The position numbers were made by a program, and so were the translations under genes. Of a DNA stretch of 64,000 nt, positions 42,634 to 51,282 are shown piece after piece. The stretch is from Phytophthora colocasiae (taxonomy: Eukaryota; Oomycota; Peronosporomycetes; Peronosporales; Peronosporaceae), in NCBI GenBank assembly GCA_018806915.1, contig JAGKQI010000045.1:1-64000 (forward strand), read 5' to 3'. Positions within the stretch are counted from its first letter, which is position 1. Each line of letters starts with the position of its first letter. The notes beneath the pieces were generated by a model. That model saw only the letters and a list, made by a program, of their open reading frames with translations. It was not told where the DNA came from and did no database searches.

Positions 42634-43349
42634 GACGCTCGCCGGTTTGGAAACCGGTACGAGCCGAGCGTTCTGAGTACTGCATCTATGCATATGTGAA
42701 CAAGAAATCGAGAGATCAAGATAGGGAGAATTCGGATCTGCGCGGTAATACATGTAAGTTGCATTCGTATACTGCTAAGATCGCGAGTCTTCCCGGATCG
42801 ATGAGTTCTCTCGATCTGGTGCGGAAGTGGCTCTGGATCTCAAGGAAGGAGAGTCCAGGGTATTGGAAATACCACGCACCCGGAAAATGGTTCCGCCAAG
42901 CCAAGATCTCAGGCAAGATCAATCACGAAAGAGCGATCTTGCTCCTGGACACTGGCGCCGAGGTATCCATCTTGGATACCGCCTTTGCTCGTAAGGTTGG
43001 GTGCCACTTTGACACTAGTCAGAGACAGGAGTGTGTTGGGATCGGTGATAATGTGTACACCACCGAGGGAAGAACGAGGATCAAGATCACGCTTGCGGGA
43101 TACTTAGTCTACTTTTTCGATATTTGGATCGGGGATCTATCCGGGCAAGATGCGATCCTGGGTATGGATTTCATGATCCCGGCTGGAGTCCGGATGGATC
43201 TGGCGAAGGGATCGATGTGCTTACCTAATGAAGTGGGGATCCCACTTAGTGGTCGCAAGAGATTATACGGGGAGAAGGTAAGATCGGTAAAATTGGAGGA
43301 AGATCTACATATCCCAGTTGGGGATCTGAAGAGATCGCATCGAGAGTGA
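42534..43349 (+). CDS. Element 2 aspartic protease region
   Basis: The meaningful part is about 42700-43330. ILLLDTGAEVSILD carries the catalytic Asp (codon at 42948), followed by VGIGDNVYTTEGRTRIKI and the second hydrophobic-Gly motif DAILGMDFMIPAG. This is a retropepsin that would process the polyprotein. The first 50 or so residues of the frame overlap the knuckle region in another frame and are not meaningful. No credible ATG marks the start; it was probably part of a longer polyprotein. From 43350 to 43921 lies Pro/Asp/Thr-rich linker coding split over two frames. Confidence 0.75.
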   Translation: MPHGRILQPDPQVVRPDPTCRIVPREGGEDVKLGRSPVWKPVRAERSEYCIYAYVNKKSRDQDRENSDLRGNTCKLHSYTAKIASLPGSMSSLDLVRKWLWISRKESPGYWKYHAPGKWFRQAKISGKINHERAILLLDTGAEVSILDTAFARKVGCHFDTSQRQECVGIGDNVYTTEGRTRIKITLAGYLVYFFDIWIGDLSGQDAILGMDFMIPAGVRMDLAKGSMCLPNEVGIPLSGRKRLYGEKVRSVKLEEDLHIPVGDLKRSHRE

Positions 43350-43921
43350 AATTATCGGCGACAGAAAAATTGTGGGTGACCAGAGGCGACCAATGGGTAC
43401 CTACAGTGGTGAATGGACCCGGCCGAACTCGGTACTTAGTGATCACGAATTTGAGCGAGAAGATTTTACGACTGGATCACAGATTACATGTTGGAATGGT
43501 ACTTGATCAGGAAAAAGTGCCTCGATTCCCGGGTTTGTGTCGATCGGATCCCGACGTTACATGGAGTGGCAGAATCTAGCTCTAGAAGCGACTGTGGACG
43601 CAAGACCAGAACCTCAGGAATCCGTGGAGATCCCCTTACCGTCGGTCGAACGGCCGACCTACGTTACGCCGCGATCCATACTCCGCCGAGGTGGGGCAAC
43701 CAGGACCGACCCTGATCCTGCACCAATATCGACACCGGAACCGCGATCACCAACCGATACAGCCGAAGTCAAGGTCGCATTCATCGATCCCCAACCGGAT
43801 CCCATGGATACCCCACCGATCACGATCAGTTCCGACAAGACCCCGAGTGGCGAAGCTGGGGCGGTGAGACTGAGACGAATGAGAGCTTGCCAGATCAGGC
43901 CCCAGATCGGACAGATCGGAC

Positions 43922-45295
43922 ATGCGAAGAAGAGATCGAGGAAAAACAGAAAAACCAGATTTTCAAATCGAGATCAAACATGAATCCGACGCCGATGCCG
44001 TCCCCAGGGTTAAAGACACCCCGATCTTGACAGCCAAGGACGATAGGCTGCGTGATCAATCAACGGATGAACCGGATCCGACATCTCCTGAAGGGATCGA
44101 GAACGCTGATCAGACCCACTTACACGAAAGTGGTGATTTTTCGACCGAAGATCTAGCCGATAATCTCGCAGTAGTACCAGAGATCCAGATCTCCACCACC
44201 GAAGAAGTCAGGATTGAAGATCTGCAAGTAGGGAATCCGGGATCGGCTACCCCGGAGGAGATCGAGAAACTTCGACAGATTATTTGGAAGAAGCGACATC
44301 TCCTGATCGGAAAGGGAAACGCACTTCCTCCAGCGGCCAAGGGTGTTATATGCGATATCGACGTGGGTGATGCAAAGCCGATCGCACAACGAGTCCGAAA
44401 GGTGGCGCCACAGTTTCGCGAGAAAGTATCGGATCTTATCAAAGGACTCCTAGCTGCCAAGATCATTCGGCCATCGACATCGCCATGGGCATCTCCGATC
44501 GTGGTGATCATCAAGAAGAACGGTGTAGACATCCGACTATGTATCGATTATCGGCTGGTGAACGGTCTCACAAGGCTGATGATCTACCCGATGCCTTTGA
44601 TCAATGACCTGTTAGAAGATCTTGACAAGGTTCTGTGGTATTGTTCATTAGACATGGCGAGTGGATTCTGGGTCGTATCAATGACCGATCGAGCTCGCGC
44701 GATCTCGGCTTTCATCACTCCATTTGGCCTTTTCGAGTGGAATCGCATGCCGTTCGGGCTGACGAACGCTCCTCAGATCTATCAACGCCTTGTGGACAAT
44801 GCCCTATATGGATTTCTGAAGATCTCCCAGTCCGGAGATGTGGAAGGCTCTGCGGATGTGTTCGAATCAGGGATCCCGGAAGATCCCGGTCGTCCGTCGG
44901 TGCTAGGTCGGAGATCATACATCGACGATATCTTGATCACGGCTGGATCATGGGATCAAATGTGCGATCGGGTGGAAGGCCTATTGGAGGCCTGCGATAA
45001 GTGGAATCTCTCGATCAGTGTGGCAAAGAGCTTCTGGGGCATGGATAAGGTGGAATATCTCGGACACAAAGTGTCGATCGATGGATTGGAGGCAAACCCG
45101 AAGGACCTGAAGTCTCTGACGGATCTACCATTCCCTGGATCACTCCGATCCATGCAATCGTTCCTTGGAAGTTTGAATTACTATAGTCGGTTCATCGAGG
45201 ATTATGCGATCTATGCATCGGTCCTATATGAACTACGTGAGGTGGAGTTCGCAGAACTGGAAGAAGCGACCAGATCTACGAAAGATCATGGATAG
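43922..45295 (+). CDS. Element 2 reverse transcriptase
   Basis: 457 residues from ATG 43922. An acidic linker precedes the RT: VAPQFREKVSDLIKGLLAA, PWASPIVVIIKKNG, RLCIDYRLVNGLT, CSLDMASGFWVV, MPFGLTNAPQIYQRL and the catalytic SYIDDILI. About 35 residues (from KISQSGDVEG to VLGRR) lie between the NALYGFL helix and YIDD, where element 1 has almost none. The thumb follows (VEYLGHKVSIDGLEANP, SFLGSLNYYSRFI). The stop at 45295 follows a likely single-base shift, because coding-like sequence continues in another frame to about 45400. Confidence 0.87.
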   Translation: MRRRDRGKTEKPDFQIEIKHESDADAVPRVKDTPILTAKDDRLRDQSTDEPDPTSPEGIENADQTHLHESGDFSTEDLADNLAVVPEIQISTTEEVRIEDLQVGNPGSATPEEIEKLRQIIWKKRHLLIGKGNALPPAAKGVICDIDVGDAKPIAQRVRKVAPQFREKVSDLIKGLLAAKIIRPSTSPWASPIVVIIKKNGVDIRLCIDYRLVNGLTRLMIYPMPLINDLLEDLDKVLWYCSLDMASGFWVVSMTDRARAISAFITPFGLFEWNRMPFGLTNAPQIYQRLVDNALYGFLKISQSGDVEGSADVFESGIPEDPGRPSVLGRRSYIDDILITAGSWDQMCDRVEGLLEACDKWNLSISVAKSFWGMDKVEYLGHKVSIDGLEANPKDLKSLTDLPFPGSLRSMQSFLGSLNYYSRFIEDYAIYASVLYELREVEFAELEEATRSTKDHG

Positions 45296-45403
45296 CATGG
45301 ACCTGATCACTCAAGATCCCGTCGCGCTTAAGTCGGATCGGGATAGATCGCTAGATATCCCGACTCAAAGAAGCGATAGTACAACGGATCCTGACTTGGG
45401 GCG

Positions 45404-47617
45404 ATGTCTTCACCCTGTTCAAGCGAGATCGGAACCAACCTGGGCCTAAAGACTGGTGACGAGAGGTGGGGTAGGGCATACAGGGCGTTTACAGCCTTGA
45501 AGACCAAGATCGCGTCGACCCCGATCCTTCGCCACTTCGACACGACGAAGTTACCCGTGGTGATCGTGTACGCTAGTGACTGGGCGATTTCCGCCGCACT
45601 AATGCAGGAACACGACCAGATCTACCACCCGGTCGCGTTTGCCAGCCGAACCTTGAAGACCAACGAGCTGAATTATAATGTTGCCGAAAAGGAGGTGTTA
45701 GCTCTACTTCGGATCTTGGATCTACACTACACCTTGTTGGTGGGACGTCGGATCAAGGTCCTAACCCGACACTCGACGCTTGCCTGGCTGTTCAAGTCTG
45801 CCGGCCTCCAAGGACGTCTGGGACAATGGTCTGCTCTTCTGTCCCCGTGGACACTCGAGATCACGAAGTGTACGAAGGGGGAGGATGAAATACTGGGGGC
45901 GATCGCAGCTAACATAACGCACCGATCGGAGATCGACGAAGCTCTGATCGCGATCGCGCCGCGAAAGGAGCCAAAACGTCGGATCCAGATGCCGATCCCC
46001 ACTGTAGACCCAGATGAGGAGTTGTGGGTTATAAGTTTCGACGGATCGGCACGCGTGAAACGAGGAGGAGGCGCTTTCAGCGCGATCGTGTGGAGTTTAC
46101 CAGAGTGGAAGGTGATCAAGGCTAGATCGGATTATGCTGAAAGCCTCACTGTCAATGAAGCGGAATACCGTGGACTCTTGCTAGGTCTTGGCATGATCGC
46201 ACAGTTAGAACGCCGCCGTTTGGTCGTTTGTGGCGATTCGAATCTGGTAATCCGACAAGTCCGGGGCGAGATCGACTGCAAGGCGCCAGGATTGACGCTA
46301 CTGAAACAGAAGGTGCTAGATCACTTGCGGAATTGGGGAGATCACGAGCTGGTCCATGTGAAGAGAGACTGGAATGGGAGCGCAGATAGCTTGGCGAGTG
46401 CCGCGCTGCAGCGAGGAAGCGGGATCGAAGTCCACGATGAGACAGATCGATGCGATCTGATCACCCTGAATCGGCTTAATGAGGTGTTGATCCCTCGAGT
46501 TGAAGATCGATCTGTGCAAGTGTCGGCAGTAGCCACGCGTGCAGCCCGAGCGCGACCTGGCGCCGCTGTCTTGCGAGAGGAACTGATCCGGGAGATGCGG
46601 GTTGATCGGATCAGGCGAGCCCAGGACGAGGAGGTCTGGATCGCAGGACTAAAGAAGTACCTGGATCTTACTCGAGCCGAATCCGGATCCTACGCCAAGA
46701 TCGCCTCCGAGTACGAGGTAGATGAACAAGATCTGTTGTTTTACTGCCCACCAGGGCCGAGATCAAGAGGTGATCGCGATCGCCTGATGAGACTTGTAGT
46801 TCCAGAAACGCTACAGCAGGATGTCCTCCACCACTATCATACGACTCTGGAAGGAGGACATCAGGGGATCGGACGCACTTATCAGCGGATCCGAGATCAT
46901 TTCCACTGGAGGGGATTATATCGGAGCGTGCAGCGATACGTAGGCGAGTGTGTAGATTGTGAGACCGGGAAGGGGAGACCCACGATCCGGGGCGAGTCGC
47001 CGGGGAATCTGCAGGCGACATACCCATTCCAGATCATAGCAATGGATCACATACCTTCTCTGCCCAGATCCAACAAAGGCAACACCGAACTACTGATCTG
47101 GGTCGATCTGTTCACGGGATATGTGATCGCAAAGGCCAGTTCCTCCCGATCGGCCCAGACCGTCGCGGAATCTTATGAAGAATGCGTGTTCCGCAGATTT
47201 GGTGCTAGCGAGATGATCAGGCACGATCGAGAACCGGGTTTCATGTCCGACTTCTTCAGATCGTTCAATAAGATCCTGGGGCAGCGACAACGGGCGACGA
47301 TGGCCTACCGGCCGCAAGCCAACGGGACTGCGGAACGGATGGTGCAAACGGCGACTAGGGCGATCAAGATGTATGTTCAAGATCTCGATCAGAAGGACTG
47401 GGATGAATACGCGGAGAGACTGACGTTCGCCATTAATACGGCTCACGATCGGGTTCGGGGAGATACCTCATTACCTGGTACATGGATGGGATCCGAGATC
47501 GACGTTGGAGGCAACGATCCCGATCGGATCGACCAGACGCCACGATCGCGATCCAAGACGGTGGAGGTATCGGGTTCAGAGATACTACCAGCAGTCGCGA
47601 GAGCAGGTCAACGCTAG
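45404..47617 (+). CDS. Element 2 dual RNase H and integrase
   Basis: 737 residues. First, the Ty3 RNase H: VVIVYASDW, EKEVLALLRI, but KVLTRHSTLAWL where TDH is expected, so one catalytic Asp is lost. Second, an added archaeal/plant-type RNase H with Asp213 (SFDGSARVKRGGG), Glu254 (NEAEYRGLLLGL), Asp278 (CGDSNLVIRQV) and Asp328 (NGSADSLASAAL). Then integrase: HH-CC (HYHTTLEGGHQG...CVDC), catalytic Asp in AMDHIPSLP and RHDREPGF, and Glu in NGTAERMVQ. The frame changes near 47465, so the last 50 residues here are out of frame and the true continuation is at 47505. Confidence 0.88.
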   Translation: MSSPCSSEIGTNLGLKTGDERWGRAYRAFTALKTKIASTPILRHFDTTKLPVVIVYASDWAISAALMQEHDQIYHPVAFASRTLKTNELNYNVAEKEVLALLRILDLHYTLLVGRRIKVLTRHSTLAWLFKSAGLQGRLGQWSALLSPWTLEITKCTKGEDEILGAIAANITHRSEIDEALIAIAPRKEPKRRIQMPIPTVDPDEELWVISFDGSARVKRGGGAFSAIVWSLPEWKVIKARSDYAESLTVNEAEYRGLLLGLGMIAQLERRRLVVCGDSNLVIRQVRGEIDCKAPGLTLLKQKVLDHLRNWGDHELVHVKRDWNGSADSLASAALQRGSGIEVHDETDRCDLITLNRLNEVLIPRVEDRSVQVSAVATRAARARPGAAVLREELIREMRVDRIRRAQDEEVWIAGLKKYLDLTRAESGSYAKIASEYEVDEQDLLFYCPPGPRSRGDRDRLMRLVVPETLQQDVLHHYHTTLEGGHQGIGRTYQRIRDHFHWRGLYRSVQRYVGECVDCETGKGRPTIRGESPGNLQATYPFQIIAMDHIPSLPRSNKGNTELLIWVDLFTGYVIAKASSSRSAQTVAESYEECVFRRFGASEMIRHDREPGFMSDFFRSFNKILGQRQRATMAYRPQANGTAERMVQTATRAIKMYVQDLDQKDWDEYAERLTFAINTAHDRVRGDTSLPGTWMGSEIDVGGNDPDRIDQTPRSRSKTVEVSGSEILPAVARAGQR

Positions 47618-48200
47618 ACTACGAGAGGCGATTGCAGATCGAGCCGATCGGCACAATGAGGATGTCGATCCGCATCAGATCGAAGCTGGATCACGAGTTT
47701 GGCTATACCTAGATCGTGTGAAGGAAGGGTATGCACGTAAACTCGCTCACCTTTGGCACGGCCCGTTCCGTGTTGCAGAGAAGCTCAACGAATTCACGAT
47801 CAAGCTGGAGATCGCGGGATCTGATTACCATATCTTTCCAGTGGTCCATGTTTCTAAGCTAAAGCTGGTGCGGAATTTTCCGGATCGACCGCGGGTCGAG
47901 TTGACTGTGGATGAAGCAGATCGGCTAGATTTCGATGAGATCCTCCTTCCGGAGGACAGTTGGGTCCCAGATCTGGATGCCGACGAGTACGAGGTCGAAC
48001 GGATCTCGGACATGCGAAGTGGGAAACGGACTCGCTACGGCCGGATCTATCGTGAATTCCTGGTGCACTGGGTCGGTTATGATGAACCAACTTGGGTCGA
48101 CGAAGCTGATCTTAACTGTGGAGCCATACTGAGCGCGTTCCTACGTGATCATGCTAACCGAAATCGGTTTGGCGTGATGCAGTCGCACGAAGAGGTGTAG
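47505..48200 (+). CDS. Element 2 integrase C-terminus with chromodomain
   Basis: 231 residues in the frame that continues integrase. Just upstream in this frame lies YLVHGWDPRSTLEA, the usual post-catalytic motif. Then come GSRVWLYLDRVKEGYARKLAHLWHGPF, HVSKLKLVRNFPDRP and a chromodomain (YEVERISDMRSGKR...REFLVHWVGYDEPTWVDEADL) with the aromatic residues needed for a methyl-lysine cage. A chromodomain at this place targets integration to heterochromatin in chromoviruses. From 48201 to 48537 nothing coding is recognised. Confidence 0.85.
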   Translation: MEATIPIGSTRRHDRDPRRWRYRVQRYYQQSREQVNARLREAIADRADRHNEDVDPHQIEAGSRVWLYLDRVKEGYARKLAHLWHGPFRVAEKLNEFTIKLEIAGSDYHIFPVVHVSKLKLVRNFPDRPRVELTVDEADRLDFDEILLPEDSWVPDLDADEYEVERISDMRSGKRTRYGRIYREFLVHWVGYDEPTWVDEADLNCGAILSAFLRDHANRNRFGVMQSHEEV

Positions 48201-48537
48201 ACGCAGAGAAGGCGACGTGACCGGGTCACAACGCCGAGATCGCGGATGCTGATCTGGATGTCTATCTGGATCGGATGTGGAGATTTTATATTTTTCGTGG
48301 AGATTTTATATTTTTCTTGTATATGCATGTGAAACCGGAGTGATTGGATGGAGGGTGTGGAGATTTCGAAGATGCTAAGTGGGATCGAAACTGTGGAGTA
48401 AGTATGGAGAAGAACGCTGGTTTTTGAAGCTGGAAAGATTACGTGGAATTGAAAAGAGGCTAGGCTGGAGTCAGGATCGCGTGGCGAAGTACCGGATCGT
48501 GATAGAGAATATGTAAGCGTGCTGACCGACTCCGGGC

Positions 48538-50238
48538 TCAGCTGATCACCTCCGGACTGGTCGAGATCGCGGGATCAGGAGTCCCAGGAGGTGTAGGTGG
48601 AGCAGGCGGGTTAAACTTGTTTTCGAGCCGTGGGATCTGCCGGGACGGGTGATCTGCCGGCCGATCGCGGTAATGGTTGCGCCAAGGGTCCTCCTGATCG
48701 CATTCTGCCAACGCAGAGATCAGATCGGTGGGCTCCGGTCGGTTCAGAGTCGGCTGGGCCAGGTTAGCCATTCGGGAGGCCGATCCGGGGTACCAGTATA
48801 CCCGATCACGGATAGTAGGGAAGTGCAGGAAGTAGGGATCGAGCAGAAGATCGATGTCCGCCCACATCGCCCTCATCATGGGCAGGAATCGTCCCAACAG
48901 CAGCCGCCAACGTTCTCCGGTACGGCTACGCCGTTGCCGACGCTCGAGGTAATACCGACGGAGATCAGGATCAGCTTCATACATCGCCTTCGTGATCTCG
49001 AGATAATGGGTCGATTCCCAGTAGGCCTGCAGGTGATCTGACTCGAAGGCGGCGTAGGCATCCGCGATCTGCCCCAGCATGGTTCCAGCACGACGATGTA
49101 GACCGAGATCGAAGGTGAGGGGGGCCGGTCGGTTGCGGAGCACCTCCCAAGGTCGGGTAGCAAGTAGGGCCTGCACGTTGGGCCCAGTGATCAGGCTAGC
49201 CAACCAACCGACCCCGGCTCGGGAAGGGCGATTAGCCGGTGATCTCGCGGGGTAGAGGAATCCGGGAGGTAGCAGCAGCCTCTTGGACAATGTGGAGAGG
49301 ATCATACCGACGATCGCCAAAGTTCCGACGAACATCGGATCCCACGGGAAGACATCACCAGCCGCAAACTGCCGGACGTTCGCATACCCGGGAATAGACG
49401 AGCTGATCGCGAACAGGGAGGGTGCAGCTGGGGCGTGGCGAGCCGCCGGGAGAGCCGCCACCCGGAGATCCCCACCGGGAGGGCTCCCGCCAGCTGGACT
49501 ACCCCTCGGGGACCCCTGAGGAGAAGTGATCGGAGTCTGTGGGGAACTGCCGCCCGGAGGTGTCGGCTGCGCCGGAGGCGTCGATGGAGCAGGCCCCCCT
49601 TGATCACCGGATGCTGGAGGAGGATTTCCATGCCAGCGGTGCCACGACAGCGATCGGAGTATCGTAGCCCGAAGAGCGTCGTCGGATCCAGCGCCAGAAT
49701 CCTCCGCGTCATCGTCATGCTCTGGATCGGGTTTACGTTTGGACCGATCCGAGCCACCCTTCTTCGGGGAAGGTGCTTCCACGGTCACTTGCGAGGTGGC
49801 CTGGGTGCGATCTGCTTCCTCCGCATCCGGCCCAGTCGGGATCGCGGGTTCAGGACCCAGATCGAAGGGGTCTGGGCTTTCCTCGTGCTTTTCTTCGAGC
49901 TCGGTCGCCTGGGCCTGGCCACCGGGTTGGTCTCCAGCGGGAACATCAGGTGGGGCCGCGTCGTGATCGGCCGGGGGAGGCTCCGTCCGCGAGGTCTTGT
50001 GCGGGGGCGATGTAGCAGGAGATGGGGGCGGACTGAGAGCACGTTTGACCCCCCGTTCATCTTGAGCAGCGCGGAGCCGAGACACCATTTCGGTCAGGAC
50101 GTTGGTGGTCGCCATTACGTCACCTTCTGCCTGATCGTAGTTCTCCTGCAATGCCTGAAGACTCGCTTCTAACTCCTGCACTTCGGCATGGGTACCGATC
50201 AGATCATCCTCTACGACAAACAGGATATGAGTGATCAT
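48538..50238 (-). CDS. Element 2 antisense ORF, proline-rich, unknown function
   Basis: 566 residues from ATG 50238, opposite in strand to gag-pol. The N-terminus is a coiled coil (VQELEASLQALQENYDQAE); residues about 65-270 are low-complexity Pro/Ser/Gly/Asp. The C-terminal half is folded-looking, with W/Y/R-rich motifs (YYLERRQRRSRTGERWRLLLGRF, DIDLLLDPYFLHFP, RVYWYPGSASRM). No known domain is recognised. In the same frame upstream, a single TAG and six codons separate it from the frame at 50257-51141, so both may be one gene. Position between integrase and the polypurine tract matches the extra-ORF slot of some plant Ty3 elements. Confidence 0.7.
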   Translation of the reverse strand: MITHILFVVEDDLIGTHAEVQELEASLQALQENYDQAEGDVMATTNVLTEMVSRLRAAQDERGVKRALSPPPSPATSPPHKTSRTEPPPADHDAAPPDVPAGDQPGGQAQATELEEKHEESPDPFDLGPEPAIPTGPDAEEADRTQATSQVTVEAPSPKKGGSDRSKRKPDPEHDDDAEDSGAGSDDALRATILRSLSWHRWHGNPPPASGDQGGPAPSTPPAQPTPPGGSSPQTPITSPQGSPRGSPAGGSPPGGDLRVAALPAARHAPAAPSLFAISSSIPGYANVRQFAAGDVFPWDPMFVGTLAIVGMILSTLSKRLLLPPGFLYPARSPANRPSRAGVGWLASLITGPNVQALLATRPWEVLRNRPAPLTFDLGLHRRAGTMLGQIADAYAAFESDHLQAYWESTHYLEITKAMYEADPDLRRYYLERRQRRSRTGERWRLLLGRFLPMMRAMWADIDLLLDPYFLHFPTIRDRVYWYPGSASRMANLAQPTLNRPEPTDLISALAECDQEDPWRNHYRDRPADHPSRQIPRLENKFNPPAPPTPPGTPDPAISTSPEVIS

Positions 50239-50256
50239 GGTCAGGTGGAGGGGGAT

Positions 50257-51141
50257 CTAGACTATATGCGCACCTAGACGAGTGGATCGTTGTCGCTCGG
50301 CGCTGAGATCCGCCTGTGCTCTGTCACGATCTGCGAACGCTTGGTCTCGTTCCACGAGTAGGCGATCCCGCTCCGAAGTGACTCGGTTCAGTTCGGAGTT
50401 AGCGTGGGCGAGTTGATCGGTGGCTAGGTCACGTTCACCAGCGATACTGGTCAGGGAAGCGATCGCTCGGGCGGAGTCCGCCAAGGCTCGATCTCGCTCA
50501 GCCAGGGCCAATCGGGTGGGAGCCCCTGTCGAAGGCGTGGGGCTGGAATCCAGTTGGAGATGTGCAAGATCAGCCGAGATCCGGTTGTAGCTGGCCTTGG
50601 CAGTGATGGAGTCTTGCTTCGCCTCAGCCAGATCGCAAGCATGGATCCGGGCTTCCGCCTGGAGATCCTGGATCTCGTTGGTGGCTTGTTCCACCTCTTC
50701 GGTCAGACGATCCCTGTCCTCTGTAGCTCGATCTAGGTCTGCCTGGGCAGAGTTGAGACGCCGCGCGAACTCGTCGCGTTCCGATCGGAGCTGGTGAACC
50801 TGCATACGCAATCCATCGAGATCAGAGGCTTCCTCCGCGAGATCAGCGATCTCGCGCTCCAGACGCGCAATCTCGCCCTGCTGGTCTGCCCGGAACCGCT
50901 CCATGGCGTCGACATGCGCCCGAAGTTCCATGGCTTCACGACTTAGTTGATCACGTTCGCGCACCAGGCGATCCCACCCTGGACTGCCCGGCATCGGCCC
51001 AGCCTCATCGGATGAGAGCGGGCGTGCGTGGTCTGGAGCCGGACCCGACGAACGTCGCGAGATGTCGGAATGGGGAGATGGCGGACCGTCGGAGGATCTT
51101 GGGAATCGGGAGGTGTAGGCAAATAATCGCTCCCGGATCAC
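50257..51141 (-). CDS. Element 2 antisense ORF, long coiled coil
   Basis: About 294 residues ending at a TAG (50259-50257). After a Ser/Pro-rich N-terminus it is almost entirely heptad-like coiled coil (WDRLVRERDQLSREAMELR, GEIARLEREIADLAEE, RDQAFADRDRAQADLSAERQ). There is no ATG near the start of the open frame; the first plausible one follows SSDEAGP (MPGSPGWDRLV), or an upstream exon is missing. It runs in the same frame into the ORF at 50238 past one stop. No homology to Gag, Env or Pol is seen. Confidence 0.65.
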   Translation of the reverse strand: MIRERLFAYTSRFPRSSDGPPSPHSDISRRSSGPAPDHARPLSSDEAGPMPGSPGWDRLVRERDQLSREAMELRAHVDAMERFRADQQGEIARLEREIADLAEEASDLDGLRMQVHQLRSERDEFARRLNSAQADLDRATEDRDRLTEEVEQATNEIQDLQAEARIHACDLAEAKQDSITAKASYNRISADLAHLQLDSSPTPSTGAPTRLALAERDRALADSARAIASLTSIAGERDLATDQLAHANSELNRVTSERDRLLVERDQAFADRDRAQADLSAERQRSTRLGAHIV

Positions 51142-51282
51142 TTCCTTGCTGGCTCATGGAGACTGGAAGGGATCCGTTGGTGGTGGTCGAAGTGTTGTCG
51201 GGGTGACTTGTGCCTTGGGCTGAAGATTGAGAATGAGACCTGAAGTGGACCGAGACGGACCAACTTGCAGGCTGGGGGCGGA

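Noticed and set aside
49435..50172. Plus-strand frame opposite the antisense ORFs of element 2
   Set aside because: Arg/Gly/Leu-rich with no motif; it mirrors the GATC and proline-rich composition of the minus-strand frame.
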